64,000 bases of DNA from an uncultured Planococcus sp. Its GTDB lineage: Bacteria > Bacillota > Bacilli > Bacillales_A > Planococcaceae. The notes under the pieces are model-generated. The model was not told where the DNA came from and did not search any database. It saw nothing but the letters and a program-made list of their open reading frames with translations. Of the stretch, positions 18,762 through 27,552 are shown one piece after another. The translations under genes were made by a program, and so were the position numbers. The DNA lies in contig CANNAE010000006.1 of NCBI GenBank assembly GCA_947502505.1, positions 62,001-126,000 on the forward strand, in the 5' to 3' direction. Every line of letters begins with the position of its first letter. Position 1 is the first letter of the stretch.

Positions 18762-18889
18762 CCGGTTTATTTGGCCGTAGATATAAGGTGCGCCTTCGGC
18801 TTCGCCGGGGCACGCGCTGCGGCTTTAACTTGTGCTATAACACATGCGCATTTATTTGTTTTACTTTTCTGCCAATTCCGAAACTTCCG

Positions 18890-18918
18890 TTGACAGCTTG
18901 TGCCAGGCTTTTTATACT
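18890..18918 (+). promoter_or_regulatory. Promoter of the acyl-CoA ligase gene
   Basis: TTGACA (18890-18895), an exact 17-nt spacer and TATACT (18913-18918) lie 47 nt before the ATG. Confidence 0.8.
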
Positions 18919-18964
18919 TGATCTATAACAGCTGTACACAAGAGACACGAGAGGGGTTTTCGAA

Positions 18965-20560
18965 ATGATCGTACCATTGACACCGCTGGACTGGAAACGG
19001 CGCGCCGCCAAGTATTACCCGGAGAAAGTGGCCGTTATCGACGGGGACAAGCGTTTTACATACCGGGAGTTTGCGCGCCGCTCCGATCAGCTGGGGATCG
19101 CCTTACATCATGCAGGCATCAAAGAACATGACCACGTGGCCGTGATGCTGCCAAATACCCATTATATGCTGGAAGCGTTCTATGGCATCCCGGCGCTCGG
19201 GGCGGTCATTGTGCCGCTCAATTACCGGCTGTCGGCAAAAGACTTGGGTTATATCATCCAACACAGCGACGCGAAGATGCTGATTGTCGATGCGGAATAT
19301 GCCAAGATCCTTGAAGAAATCCAAGGCGACTTGCCGATCGAAAAATACATCATCGCACCGGCGGAAGGCCACACAACAGATCTTCCGGGTGTTGGCTACG
19401 AGGAATTCATCGGGGCGGTCTCAGAGGGCGAGCAAATGCCTTCAGCCGAACTGGATGAAAACCAGATGCTGTCGCTCAATTACACGAGCGGCACCACTTC
19501 GAACCCGAAAGGCGTCATGCAGACGCATCGCACAAATTATTTGAACGGGGCAAACTTCCTGCACCATTTGGAAATTAAATTCGACGATGTTTATTTGCAT
19601 ACTTTGCCGATGTTCCACACGAACGGCTGGGGCGGGGTCTGGGCGATTACAGCCGCCGGCGCGACGCATGTATGCTTAAGAAAAGTCGACCCGCCGCTGA
19701 TTCTCGATCTGTTTGAAAGCCACGGCATCACCTCACTGTGTGGCGCGCCGACGGTCGTCAATATGCTGGTCAATGAACCGAAAGCAAAAAACATTGAATT
19801 GAAGACCACGATCCGCATGGGCACTGCCGGAGCGCCGCCTGCTGCTGCACTCATTGCCAAAGCCCAGCAAACGCTCGGCCTCAATATGATGCATGTCTAC
19901 GGGCTTACGGAAACCTCGCCCTTTATCTTGTACTGCGAGTGGAAAAACGAATTCGATGCGCTGGATGCCGACCAACAAGCGAGCATCAAAGCGCGCCAAG
20001 GAATCGAATTGGCGTTTAACGGGGAAACGAAAGTCGTCAATCAGGGAGACGGAAAAGAAGTCGCCTGGAACGGCAAAGAACTGGGAGAAATCATCACCCG
20101 CGGCAATGTCGTCATGGCGGGCTATTACAAAGACCCGGAAAAAACCGCAGAAGCGATCCGCGACGGCTGGTTCTATACCGGCGACCTCGCCGTGACGCAT
20201 CCGGACGGTTTTATCGAAATCCAAGACCGCATTAAGGACATGATCATCTCCGGCGGCGAAAACATTTCCTCGACTGAAATCGAAGGCGTGCTCTATAAAC
20301 ATGCGGCGATCGCGGAAGTGGCAGTCATTGCCGTACCGGATGAGAAATGGGGCGAAGTGCCAAAAGCGATCATCGTCTTGCATCCGGGCGCAGAAGTTAC
20401 CGAACAGGAAATTCTCGACTACACACGCGAGCATATGGCCCGTTTCAAAGTGCCGAAATCGGTCGACTTTGTGGAGTCTTTGCCGAAAACCGCCACCGGC
20501 AAGCTGCAAAAGTTCCAATTGCGTGAAATGTACTGGAGCGGCGGCAAAAAAGTCAATTAA
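18965..20560 (+). CDS. Acyl-CoA synthetase (AMP-forming, FadD-like)
   Basis: Activates a fatty or other carboxylic acid to acyl-CoA through an acyl-adenylate. The 531-residue protein has the ANL-superfamily motifs: YTSGTTSNPKGVMQTH (phosphate loop), YGLTETSPF, GWFYTGDLAVTHPDGFIEI, DRIKDMIISGGENIS and the C-terminal lysine motif PKTATGKLQKFQLR. It resembles the medium/long-chain acyl-CoA ligases that are numerous in Planococcaceae; chain length cannot be read from sequence. It has its own promoter and terminator. Confidence 0.9.
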   Translation: MIVPLTPLDWKRRAAKYYPEKVAVIDGDKRFTYREFARRSDQLGIALHHAGIKEHDHVAVMLPNTHYMLEAFYGIPALGAVIVPLNYRLSAKDLGYIIQHSDAKMLIVDAEYAKILEEIQGDLPIEKYIIAPAEGHTTDLPGVGYEEFIGAVSEGEQMPSAELDENQMLSLNYTSGTTSNPKGVMQTHRTNYLNGANFLHHLEIKFDDVYLHTLPMFHTNGWGGVWAITAAGATHVCLRKVDPPLILDLFESHGITSLCGAPTVVNMLVNEPKAKNIELKTTIRMGTAGAPPAAALIAKAQQTLGLNMMHVYGLTETSPFILYCEWKNEFDALDADQQASIKARQGIELAFNGETKVVNQGDGKEVAWNGKELGEIITRGNVVMAGYYKDPEKTAEAIRDGWFYTGDLAVTHPDGFIEIQDRIKDMIISGGENISSTEIEGVLYKHAAIAEVAVIAVPDEKWGEVPKAIIVLHPGAEVTEQEILDYTREHMARFKVPKSVDFVESLPKTATGKLQKFQLREMYWSGGKKVN

Positions 20561-20563
20561 CCC

Positions 20564-20602
20564 AAAAAAAAGACCTCTCGCTAAGAAGAGGTCTTTTTTT
20601 TC
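20564..20602. terminator. Bidirectional terminator
   Basis: AGACCTCT (20571-20578) pairs with AGAGGTCT (20586-20593), with long A and T tracts either side. It serves the acyl-CoA ligase and the converging TVP38-type gene. Confidence 0.9.
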
Positions 20603-21147
20603 TAGGTTTTCTGTGCCTTGAGCGCACGCCGCTTCCGCCAATAAACTATAGCGGCAAACAACACGCCGGCCAGCACGAGCCCATACAGCACACTGCGGGG
20701 CAGCCAAAGCGTCAAACCGTAGGCCAAGGCGATTTCGATTGCCACAGCCGGTATTTTCCCGAGCGTGCTCGCTATAAAGAACGAACCGGCCCGAATCCGT
20801 GTCAGGGCGGCTGACGCTGTCACGAGCCCTGATGGCACAAATGGCACCAGCCGAAGCAGCAAGACGGACCCAAAAACTTGTCGGCTGTCTACAGAATGGA
20901 TTCGGCGGAACAGGCGATGCTCGCGGAAGCGGGGAGGGATCCGGCTCGCCCCGAAGCGGTAGAGATAAAACCCAGCCAACGCCCCGAATATTTCCCCCAA
21001 AAACGTCAAGGCGCTTCCTCCGGCCAAACCGAAGCGGTCCAAGTTAATCGGCGTCAACAATACGCTCGGCACAAAACCGATAGCGCCCACCGCGATATTC
21101 ACCAGCAACAACACAAGAAATTCAAAAGCCGTCAGCCAGTCAGTCAA
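20602..21147 (-). CDS. TVP38/TMEM64 (DedA-like) membrane protein
   Basis: A 181-residue protein of the VTT/SNARE-associated (TVP38/DedA-like) family with four to five membrane helices. The family motif region is FLGEIFGALAGFYLYRFGASR followed by LLLRLVPFVPSGLVTASAAL. The TTG at 21147 is chosen because CGGAGGGG lies 9 nt upstream and the start overlaps the araC-type stop by 8 nt. The longer open frame would run inside the regulator gene. Family members are lipid scramblase-like; the role here is not known. Confidence 0.85.
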   Translation of the reverse strand: MTDWLTAFEFLVLLLVNIAVGAIGFVPSVLLTPINLDRFGLAGGSALTFLGEIFGALAGFYLYRFGASRIPPRFREHRLFRRIHSVDSRQVFGSVLLLRLVPFVPSGLVTASAALTRIRAGSFFIASTLGKIPAVAIEIALAYGLTLWLPRSVLYGLVLAGVLFAAIVYWRKRRALKAQKT

Positions 21148-21910
21148 GGGCTGGCCCCTCCGTTTCTCTCTGCCATGAATAGGCTTTGCGGTAGCGCATC
21201 GGGGTCTCGCCGGCCGCCCGTGTAAACAATGCGTGAAATTGGGTCGGGCTATGGTAGCCGCATGCAGCGGCAATCGAAGCAAGCGGCAGAGCGGTTTCCT
21301 CTAACAGCTTTTTCGCCCGCTCCATGCGGCAGCTGATGACGAATTGCAACGGCGATTGCCCGCAGGCTTGCTTGAATTTCCGGCTGAAATGATATTTGCT
21401 CATGCCAGCGTTTTGCGCCGCCGCTTCCAATGAAAATGGCAGATGACAGCTTTCCTCCAGGCCGTGCTGCAGTTGTGCCATTAGCGCTGCTTCTGGGTCT
21501 TGCGTAGGGTGAGCGGATTCTATTTCTTGCAACACGAGCGAGACGATCTGAGCGGATTTTTCGGCATGCTCCGGATGCAGCCGTTCTAGTTCCCCGAATA
21601 AGGCACTGATGTAGCCAGGGTTTTGCGGTTTTATCCGGTGAAGCTGCCGGCAGCGCCCAAGCGGCAACTTCACGGTAGCTGCCTGCCAATGGCACGGGCT
21701 GCCCATGCCCAGCCGGTGCCAAGTGCCTGTTGGCAGCACCAGCAATTCATGGGGGACCAGCGTAAATCGCTGCGCTTCGGCTTCGACTTCCAGCGCGCCT
21801 GCTGACAGCCACCAAATTTCAGCAACCAGCGAATGGCGATGCCAGCGCTGGGCAGGCAGGGGGGCTGTGCCCGATACAATGGAACAAAGCTGGAGATCTT
21901 GATCTTGCAT
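21140..21910 (-). CDS. AraC family transcriptional regulator
   Basis: A 256-residue regulator with an N-terminal cupin sensor domain (WRHRSLVAEIWWL... LPTGTWHRLG; residues about 15-110) and two C-terminal helix-turn-helix motifs (EAAAQNAGMSKYHFSRKFKQ and ASIAAACGYHSPTQFHALF). It is cotranscribed and translationally coupled with the TVP38-type gene downstream, a plausible target. The ligand is unknown. Confidence 0.9.
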   Translation of the reverse strand: MQDQDLQLCSIVSGTAPLPAQRWHRHSLVAEIWWLSAGALEVEAEAQRFTLVPHELLVLPTGTWHRLGMGSPCHWQAATVKLPLGRCRQLHRIKPQNPGYISALFGELERLHPEHAEKSAQIVSLVLQEIESAHPTQDPEAALMAQLQHGLEESCHLPFSLEAAAQNAGMSKYHFSRKFKQACGQSPLQFVISCRMERAKKLLEETALPLASIAAACGYHSPTQFHALFTRAAGETPMRYRKAYSWQRETEGPALD

Positions 21911-22117
21911 TCACGTCACTCGTTTCTCTATAGGATCCTGTCTATTATAGCAAGAATGAAGAAAATAATGGAAAGAATCCCGGGAAAAGATCCTTAACTA
22001 GCTTAAATATGCGCACGAATAGAGAATTTTTTCTTTGTTGCTGCGCGAGTAAATCGAATGGAGCGGCTAAATCCAACCCGAAAAATCGGAATTTTTCAAG
22101 TTTTTGGTGGAATTTCA

Positions 22118-22146
22118 TTGACAGGCCCGAAAGCTTGATTTAATAT
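22118..22146 (+). promoter_or_regulatory. Promoter of the tandem S-box acsA transcript
   Basis: TTGACA (22118-22123), a 17-nt spacer and TAATAT (22141-22146) lie about 45 nt before the first aptamer. Confidence 0.8.
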
Positions 22147-22189
22147 GGTCGACATAGCGAAATACAACCGGCACCGACCGGTTCATAAT

Positions 22190-22295
22190 CTTATCCAGAG
22201 CGGCAGAGGGACTTGGCCCGATGAAGCCCGGCAACCGGCAAGGCAACTTGTTAAGGTGCTACTTCCAACAAACGGAACTCCGTTTGGCAGATAAG
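22190..22295 (+). promoter_or_regulatory. SAM-I riboswitch (S-box), first of two
   Basis: The P1 helix is CTTATC (22190-22195) with GATAAG (22290-22295). Between them lie the S-box core segments: CCAGAG, GAGGGACTTGGCCCGATGAA, GCCCGGCAACCGG and AAGGTGCTACTTCC. It binds S-adenosylmethionine and, in the family, SAM promotes the terminator that follows. An intrinsic terminator directly follows at 22307. Confidence 0.95.
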
Positions 22296-22306
22296 AGAAG
22301 GCCCCG

Positions 22307-22332
22307 AGACCTTCTTGTAAGGTCTTTTTTTA
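22307..22332 (+). terminator. Regulated terminator of the first SAM-I riboswitch
   Basis: AGACCTT (22307-22313) pairs with AAGGTCT (22319-22325), followed by seven T. The preceding GAAGG can compete for CCTTC, giving an alternative fold. Confidence 0.8.
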
Positions 22333-22376
22333 GTGGCCGGAAATTCGCTCAATGCCCAACAATTACATAGCAGCAC

Positions 22377-22485
22377 TTCTTATCCAGAGTGGTGGAGGGA
22401 CCAGGCCCGATGAAACCCGGCAACCGGCAAGTATTTCTTGCACAGGTGCTACTTCCTGCAGTCCTTTGCGGCTGGAAGATGAGAA
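22377..22485 (+). promoter_or_regulatory. SAM-I riboswitch (S-box), second of two
   Basis: P1 is TTCTTATC (22377-22384) with GATGAGAA (22478-22485). The core has CCAGAG, GGAGGGACCAGGCCCGATGA, ACCCGGCAACCGG and CAGGTGCTACTTCCTGC. It is complete and differs in sequence from the first copy in the variable helices, so it is not a recent perfect duplication. It has its own terminator. Confidence 0.95.
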
Positions 22486-22524
22486 GAGGACACCCCCTCT
22501 TCTATTGGAAGCGGGGGTTTTTTT
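22484..22524 (+). terminator. Regulated terminator of the second SAM-I riboswitch
   Basis: CCCCCTCTTC (22493-22502) can pair with GAAGCGGGGG (22508-22517), followed by T7. The same CCTCTTC can instead pair with GAAGAGG (22484-22490), giving a competing hairpin. Confidence 0.8.
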
Positions 22525-22554
22525 GATGGGATGCATAAATAAGGAGGGGCACTA

Positions 22555-24297
22555 ATGAGACAATCCATACTAGCGCCTATACAGAGCGCTGGCATTACAC
22601 CGAATTTAACCGATTACGAAGAAGCGCGCCGTTCGTTTTCATGGGCGCAAGCCGAACAGCACTTCAGCTGGAGCAAAACGGGGCGTGTCAACATGGCGCA
22701 CGAATGCATCGACCGGCATGTCGAAGACGGATACGGGGACAAACGCGCCCTGCATTATCTGGAAGGCGATGACGAGCGCGTGTGGACATTCGCTGAGCTG
22801 AAACAAGAAACCGACCGCTGGGCGACGGCCTTGCGCAACGAAGGCGTCCGGCGCGGCGATATTGTTTTCATTTTCTTGCCGAAAAATGCCGATTGCTATA
22901 TAGCGATGCTGGCAACGGTCAAACTAGGGGCTGTCGCCGGCCCGCTTTTTGAAGCTTTCATGGAAGAAGCGGTACGTGACCGCATCGCGGACTGCGACGG
23001 GCGTTTTCTCATCACCGATCCGGATCTGGCGGTTCGTGTGCCGCGCAGTGACTTGCCCTCGCTTGAGAAAGTATTTGTGACCGCTGGGGCTGAGCAGTGC
23101 CGCGAAGATGAAATTTCCTGGAATGGTATTTTGGCGGCTACCCAAGTGACCGATTCACCGACCGAATGGGTGGAATTGGATGCGCCGCTCAATATCCATT
23201 ACACCAGCGGCTCCACCGGCAAGCCAAAAGGAATCGTCCATGCGCACCGCGCCATGATCCATCAATATCAGACCGGCCATTGGGTATTGGATATCCAGGA
23301 CGAGGATGTCTATTGGTGCACGGCGCATCCGGGCTGGGTGACGGGAACGGTCTATGCCTTGTTCGCCCCGTGGCTCAACCGCGCGACCATTGTCGTCAGT
23401 GGCGGGCGCTTTGATGCTGATTCGTGGTATGCCGCCATTGAAAAAGCGGGCATCACGGTTTGGTATAGCGCGCCTACCGCATTTCGCATGTTAAAAGCGG
23501 CAGGAGCTGAGGTAGCGGCGCGCTACGACTTGTCTACGCTGCGCCATGTGCTGAGTGTCGGGGAGCCGCTGAATCCGGAAGTGATCTATTGGGGCCTAGA
23601 ACAGCTCGGCCTGCGCATCCACGATACGTGGTGGATGACCGAAACAGGCGCGCAGCTGATCGTCAATTTGCCGTCCGAGCCGATCAAGCCGGGATCGATG
23701 GGCCGGCCAATCCCAGGTATCGACATCTGCATCCTGGATGATGCCGGGATCGAACAGGCATCCGGAGATATCGGCCATTTGGCGATCCGCGCCCCGTGGC
23801 CTGGACTGATGCGCGAAGTCTGGCAAAACGAAGCTAAGTACCAGTCCTATTTTCAGTTTGGCGGCTGGTATTTATCAGGGGATCTTGCTTATCGGGATGC
23901 GGACGGCTATGTGTTTTTCCAAGGCCGCAGCGACGACATGATCAATTCAGCCGGCGAACGCATCGGCCCCTTTGAAGTAGAAAGCAAATTACTGGAACAC
24001 GGAGCGGTTGCAGAAGCGGGAGTCGTCGGCAAGCCGGATCCTTTGCGGGGCGAAATCGTCAAAGCGTTTCTGGTCTTGAAACCAGGAGTTAACAACACGC
24101 CTGAATTGATCGACGACATCCGCCTGTTCGTCCGCACCCATTTGTCTGCCCACGCCGCCCCGCGGGAAATTGAAGTGATTGCCGAATTGCCCAAAACCAA
24201 AATCAGCGGGAAAATCTTACGGCGTGAACTAAAGACATGGAAAACACCGGATGAGGCCGTTTCTGGGTTGCCTGCATCCGAGTCTCCGTCGCGCTGA
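22555..24297 (+). CDS. Acetyl-CoA synthetase, AcsA type, under S-box control
   Basis: A 580-residue AMP-forming ligase closely following Bacillus AcsA in layout: HFSWSKTGRVNMAHECIDRH, YTSGSTGKPKGIVHAHRAM, YWCTAHPGWVTGTVYALFAP, the acetate-pocket DTWWMTETG, GWYLSGDLAYRDADGYVFFQ and the lysine motif PKTKISGKILRRELK. It should make acetyl-CoA from acetate, ATP and CoA; a related short acid cannot be excluded. AAGGAGGGG precedes the ATG. The leader holds two SAM-I riboswitches, so expression should rise when SAM is low. I infer that it recycles acetate released during cysteine and methionine synthesis from O-acetylserine or O-acetylhomoserine. Confidence 0.9.
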   Translation: MRQSILAPIQSAGITPNLTDYEEARRSFSWAQAEQHFSWSKTGRVNMAHECIDRHVEDGYGDKRALHYLEGDDERVWTFAELKQETDRWATALRNEGVRRGDIVFIFLPKNADCYIAMLATVKLGAVAGPLFEAFMEEAVRDRIADCDGRFLITDPDLAVRVPRSDLPSLEKVFVTAGAEQCREDEISWNGILAATQVTDSPTEWVELDAPLNIHYTSGSTGKPKGIVHAHRAMIHQYQTGHWVLDIQDEDVYWCTAHPGWVTGTVYALFAPWLNRATIVVSGGRFDADSWYAAIEKAGITVWYSAPTAFRMLKAAGAEVAARYDLSTLRHVLSVGEPLNPEVIYWGLEQLGLRIHDTWWMTETGAQLIVNLPSEPIKPGSMGRPIPGIDICILDDAGIEQASGDIGHLAIRAPWPGLMREVWQNEAKYQSYFQFGGWYLSGDLAYRDADGYVFFQGRSDDMINSAGERIGPFEVESKLLEHGAVAEAGVVGKPDPLRGEIVKAFLVLKPGVNNTPELIDDIRLFVRTHLSAHAAPREIEVIAELPKTKISGKILRRELKTWKTPDEAVSGLPASESPSR

Positions 24298-24323
24298 ACT
24301 CTCTGCTGATTGCCCAGAGATAC

Positions 24324-24360
24324 AAAAAAGGTGCTCCCCCAGCGGGAAGCACCTTTTTAT
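24324..24360. terminator. Bidirectional terminator
   Basis: AAAAAGGTGCTCCC pairs with GGGAAGCACCTTTTT (one bulge). It serves the acsA-like gene and the converging transporter gene. Confidence 0.85.
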
Positions 24361-24371
24361 ATTTCTATTCA

Positions 24372-25631
24372 TCAGCAAACCGAATCGTTGGATTTCGGGA
24401 CAGATAACCCGAACAACGGCCGCAAGTACAAAGCGAAGAACGTACCGGCAAGTGCCAGAATGCCCCAGATGTACCCGTGGAGGCTAAATGAAGCAATGCC
24501 GCCGAAATACGCGCCGATATTGCAGCCAAACGCAAGGCGTGCCCCGTAGCCCATCAATAGGCCGCCGACAACAGAAGCCTAGAAGTTGCCCATGGTGATT
24601 TTGGTAAACTTGAACAAACCGCCTGCTGCTGATGCGAGGAATGCGCCCAGGATGACTCCGAAATTCAACACGGTTGTTGAATCTGCGAAAATGGACGATT
24701 CAAGCAACGCCGCGTTCGCGCCTTGCCAGTAGCCCCAGCTCGCGACGTCTACACCGAAGAATCCGGCAATTTTTGAGCCCCATAACGCAAAAGCGGAGGT
24801 GATGCCCCAAGGCGTGCCGCGCGTCATCAAGGTCAATGCATTCAATACCGCAAGTGCGATCGCTGCGGCGAACAAAGGCCAAGATCCGCGGAAAATGCGT
24901 TTCCAGCCAGTCGTTGTCGGAAGCGGCGCCATTTTCGGAGCGCGTTTCTTTTTCTCGATAATCAAGGTGACCCAGGCAATCAGCCCGAACAACGCAATCG
25001 ATACCAGCCACGCCCCGCCGTAACCAAGCCCTGTTGAAGTGGCCAGGGAGATGGGTTCAAACGCCGGCAAATCTTCTGTCCAAAACGGCAGATGATACGC
25101 CCCGATTGTCGTTCCGATAATAAAGAACAAAAGCGTGATGAACATGACCGAACGGCCGCCGCCGATCGCATAGAGCGTTCCGGAAGCGCAGCCGCCGCCG
25201 AGTTGCATGCCGATGCCGAAGATGAACGAACCGACGACCAAGCTCACGCCGACTGGGGACACATAACCCGAGACGCCTGTCCCGAAGAAGGAATAGCCAT
25301 ATGCCAGAATCGGGGCGAACAATGTCACGGCAACCGCGAGCATCAGCATATGCGACCGCATTGCTTGGCCGTTTCCGACCGACATGAAGCGGCGGAATGC
25401 CGAAGTAAAGCCAAAGCGTGCGTGAAACAATGTATATCCGAGCAATAGCCCGATGCCGAGCAGCACGGTTTGTGCGATATGCTGTGTAGCGAGCAAATAT
25501 ACTGTCAACAAAGCCGCGACTCCGATGCCCCCGGCGATCAAGGATTTCTGCGGGGCGTTTAACGCCGTGGTGTCCCGGTAGACGGGATCGTTGACTTCAT
25601 TAACGGGTTGGACCCGTGTGCTAGTCCTCAT
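24372..25631 (-). pseudogene. YeeE/YedE family sulfur transporter interrupted by an amber codon
   Basis: The gene encodes a polytopic membrane protein of the YeeE/YedE (TsuA, thiosulfate-uptake-like) family. The first frame (25631 to the TAG at 24579-24581) gives 350 residues, with the first conserved cysteine in MQLGGGCASGTLYAIGGG. After TAG the same frame continues without a shift for about 68 codons: ASVVGGLLMGYGARLAFGCN, then IGAYFGGIASFSLHGYIWG, which is the second conserved GC motif, and ends at 24372. A single nonsense change therefore removes the last helices and the second cysteine. A sequencing error is the main alternative. AAAAGGATG precedes the ATG. Confidence 0.82.
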
Positions 25632-26142
25632 TTAAATCATCCTTTTCTGAGTGATATAGTAGGGAATAGAATATTATAGTAAAGCAGTAATTCTGGAAAG
25701 TCAACGAAGCGGCATTCGCGTATTCAAATAGAGGGAATAAAGTAAGGGATAGTAGTAACTATGAGGCATATAAAGATAGAAAATAAATCCGCCAGCGGCA
25801 TGCCGTACTGTTTCTATTAGCACCGGCAACTATTTTACTGCAGTAGCATTTCGTGGGTTGTGGCAGGGGACTATTGGCAACAGATTTGGAAAAGAGCGGG
25901 CTTTTCTTGCTTACGCAAGTGTTAGGTTTTCTGATAGGCGGCAATGGGCAACCGAGTGGAGCGGGCGTGCCAAAACTTTGCAATCGAAGCGGATTCGTAT
26001 AGACAGCAGCGGCTGCTGCGCTAAGGCTGTGAATTGCGGAGAGTCTATAAAGAAGTTAAAGCAAATCAGGTGGATGTGCGTTACGATAGAGCAATAGACT
26101 AAACTTTTCGCATGCTTTCATACAGCAAGGAGCCGATGCATA
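25632..26142. other. Intergenic region without an assigned gene
   Basis: This is 511 bases between the divergent YeeE/YedE and DMT genes. The minus strand has TATAAT near 25670, a fair promoter for the transporter. The stretch 25800-26095 has short open frames in several phases but no ribosome site and no recognisable domain; it may be decayed coding sequence. Confidence 0.4.
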
Positions 26143-27033
26143 GTGAACAATAAATTTCTTTTCGCTTTTCTGGTCATTATTACTACTAGCTTGATGGGGT
26201 CTTCGTTTGCGGTCGGGAAAATCGGGCTGGAGCATGTCTCGCCGCTGTTATTGGTGGGAATCCGTTTCACGATCGCCGGGAGCTTGATGGCGCTATTCGT
26301 CAAACTGTTCCGGCGCAAGCACCCGAAGGCAGCTTCTGAATGGCTGCACATTTTCCTGATCGGCTTTTTCCAGACCGCTGGCGTCATGGGCTGCATTTTC
26401 CTGAGCCTGCGGACGATCACTGCCGGAGAATCTGCCATCTTAACGTTTACCAATCCTTTATTGGTAGTGTTATTCGGCACTTTGGCGCTTGGCATTCGTT
26501 ACCGCATCGTACAGTGGGGAGGGGTGCTGCTTGGGTTTTTTGGGGTGTTTATCACCATGGGCAGCCAAGTGAATATCGAAGTCGGGACGATTTTCGGTTT
26601 TGGCAGCGCCATTTCGTGGGCCATCGGGACCTTGCTGATCAAGCAATGGGGGATCCGGCTTGATACGTGGGTGCTGACAGCGTACCAAATGCTATTTGGC
26701 GGGCTGATTTTGCTCGTGGCCAGCAGCTTATTGGAAACGCCGGCGCTTGCCATTAACCCCGAATCGCTTTTCATCATTTTTTGGCTGTCGATTCCAGCGT
26801 CGATCATCCAGTTTGCGATTTGGTTTTTCCTGTTGCAAAATGGCAATCCTGGGAAAGTGAGTGCATTTTTATTTTTGGCGCCATTTTTCGGTGTCTTGAC
26901 AGGCTGGCTGATTTTGGGAGAGCAGGTCGGCATTTCGCTGGCCGTTGGCGGTGCATTGATTTTCTCAGGCATTTTCCTGGTAAATTGGCCCGAGAAGCGG
27001 CAGCAAGCGGCCATTCCTGGAAAAGCCTTGTGA
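26143..27033 (+). CDS. DMT superfamily (EamA) transporter
   Basis: A 296-residue protein with ten predicted membrane helices arranged as two EamA repeats (about residues 5-140 and 150-285). Motifs are typical: SLMGSSFAVGKIGLEHVSPL near the start, and LTGWLILGEQVGISLAVGG in the second repeat. It probably exports an amino acid or other metabolite. It starts at GTG, 10 nt after AAGGAG. Substrate unknown. Confidence 0.9.
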   Translation: MNNKFLFAFLVIITTSLMGSSFAVGKIGLEHVSPLLLVGIRFTIAGSLMALFVKLFRRKHPKAASEWLHIFLIGFFQTAGVMGCIFLSLRTITAGESAILTFTNPLLVVLFGTLALGIRYRIVQWGGVLLGFFGVFITMGSQVNIEVGTIFGFGSAISWAIGTLLIKQWGIRLDTWVLTAYQMLFGGLILLVASSLLETPALAINPESLFIIFWLSIPASIIQFAIWFFLLQNGNPGKVSAFLFLAPFFGVLTGWLILGEQVGISLAVGGALIFSGIFLVNWPEKRQQAAIPGKAL

Positions 27034-27241
27034 GATCGACAGCAGATAGCTTGGAGTGAAACAACCGCCAATGAGACAGAAATGCATATCCGATAAATCT
27101 GGCCAGCAGCAAAAGGACAACCAGAGACAGATCCACACGCCAGATTAAAAAAACATGATGGATAAACGTATGAGACATTCTGCGTGAATACAATTGAAAC
27201 CAATGCAGCACATTCATCAGTTTATTCATTTACACCAAAAC

Positions 27242-27293
27242 AAACCCGAAATCTTAACGCTGTCGATCAGCTGATAAGATTTCGGGTTTGTTT
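27242..27293 (+). terminator. Terminator of the DMT transporter gene
   Basis: AAACCCGAAATCTTA pairs perfectly with TAAGATTTCGGGTTT, followed by GTTTT. It lies about 210 nt after the stop. Confidence 0.75.
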
Positions 27294-27444
27294 TAAATAG
27301 TGGCGAGTCAACTGAACCAAGTATACAGAACCGCGCAAAAACGCCAGAAAGATGCGTGTAATTGAGACAGCTCAAAAACAGCCGGTTTCACTAAAAAAAT
27401 CCGTTTCGTCTCAATATCAAAAGTATACTTATGGAATGAAACAC

Positions 27445-27476
<32 letters not shown>

Positions 27477-27479
27477 TTT

Positions 27480-27548
27480 AAAAAACGGCCTTCTAACAGA
27501 TTTAGCCGGCCCCCATCGCCCGTATCGAGCGTTTCCAAAGGCCGTCTC
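27480..27548 (-). terminator. Terminator of hxlR
   Basis: On the minus strand ACGGCCTT pairs with AAGGCCGT across a long inner GC-rich segment and is followed by TTTTTTAA. It begins just inside the hxlR stop side. Confidence 0.65.
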
Positions 27549-27552
27549 GTCT

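Noticed and set aside
19733..20707. A 324-codon open frame antisense to the acyl-CoA ligase
   Set aside because: It lies fully opposite a gene with clear ANL motifs, has no ribosome site, and its composition is that of a reversed coding strand.
24579..24581. Recoding of the internal TAG in the YeeE/YedE gene
   Set aside because: Selenocysteine uses TGA, and no pyrrolysine system is expected in this lineage; no recoding element is seen. A nonsense mutation or sequence error is simpler.
27059..27229. Hydrophobic minus-strand ORF starting MNKLMNVLHWFQLYSRRM
   Set aside because: It has no ribosome site, no recognisable family, and runs into the 3' end of the DMT gene in antisense.
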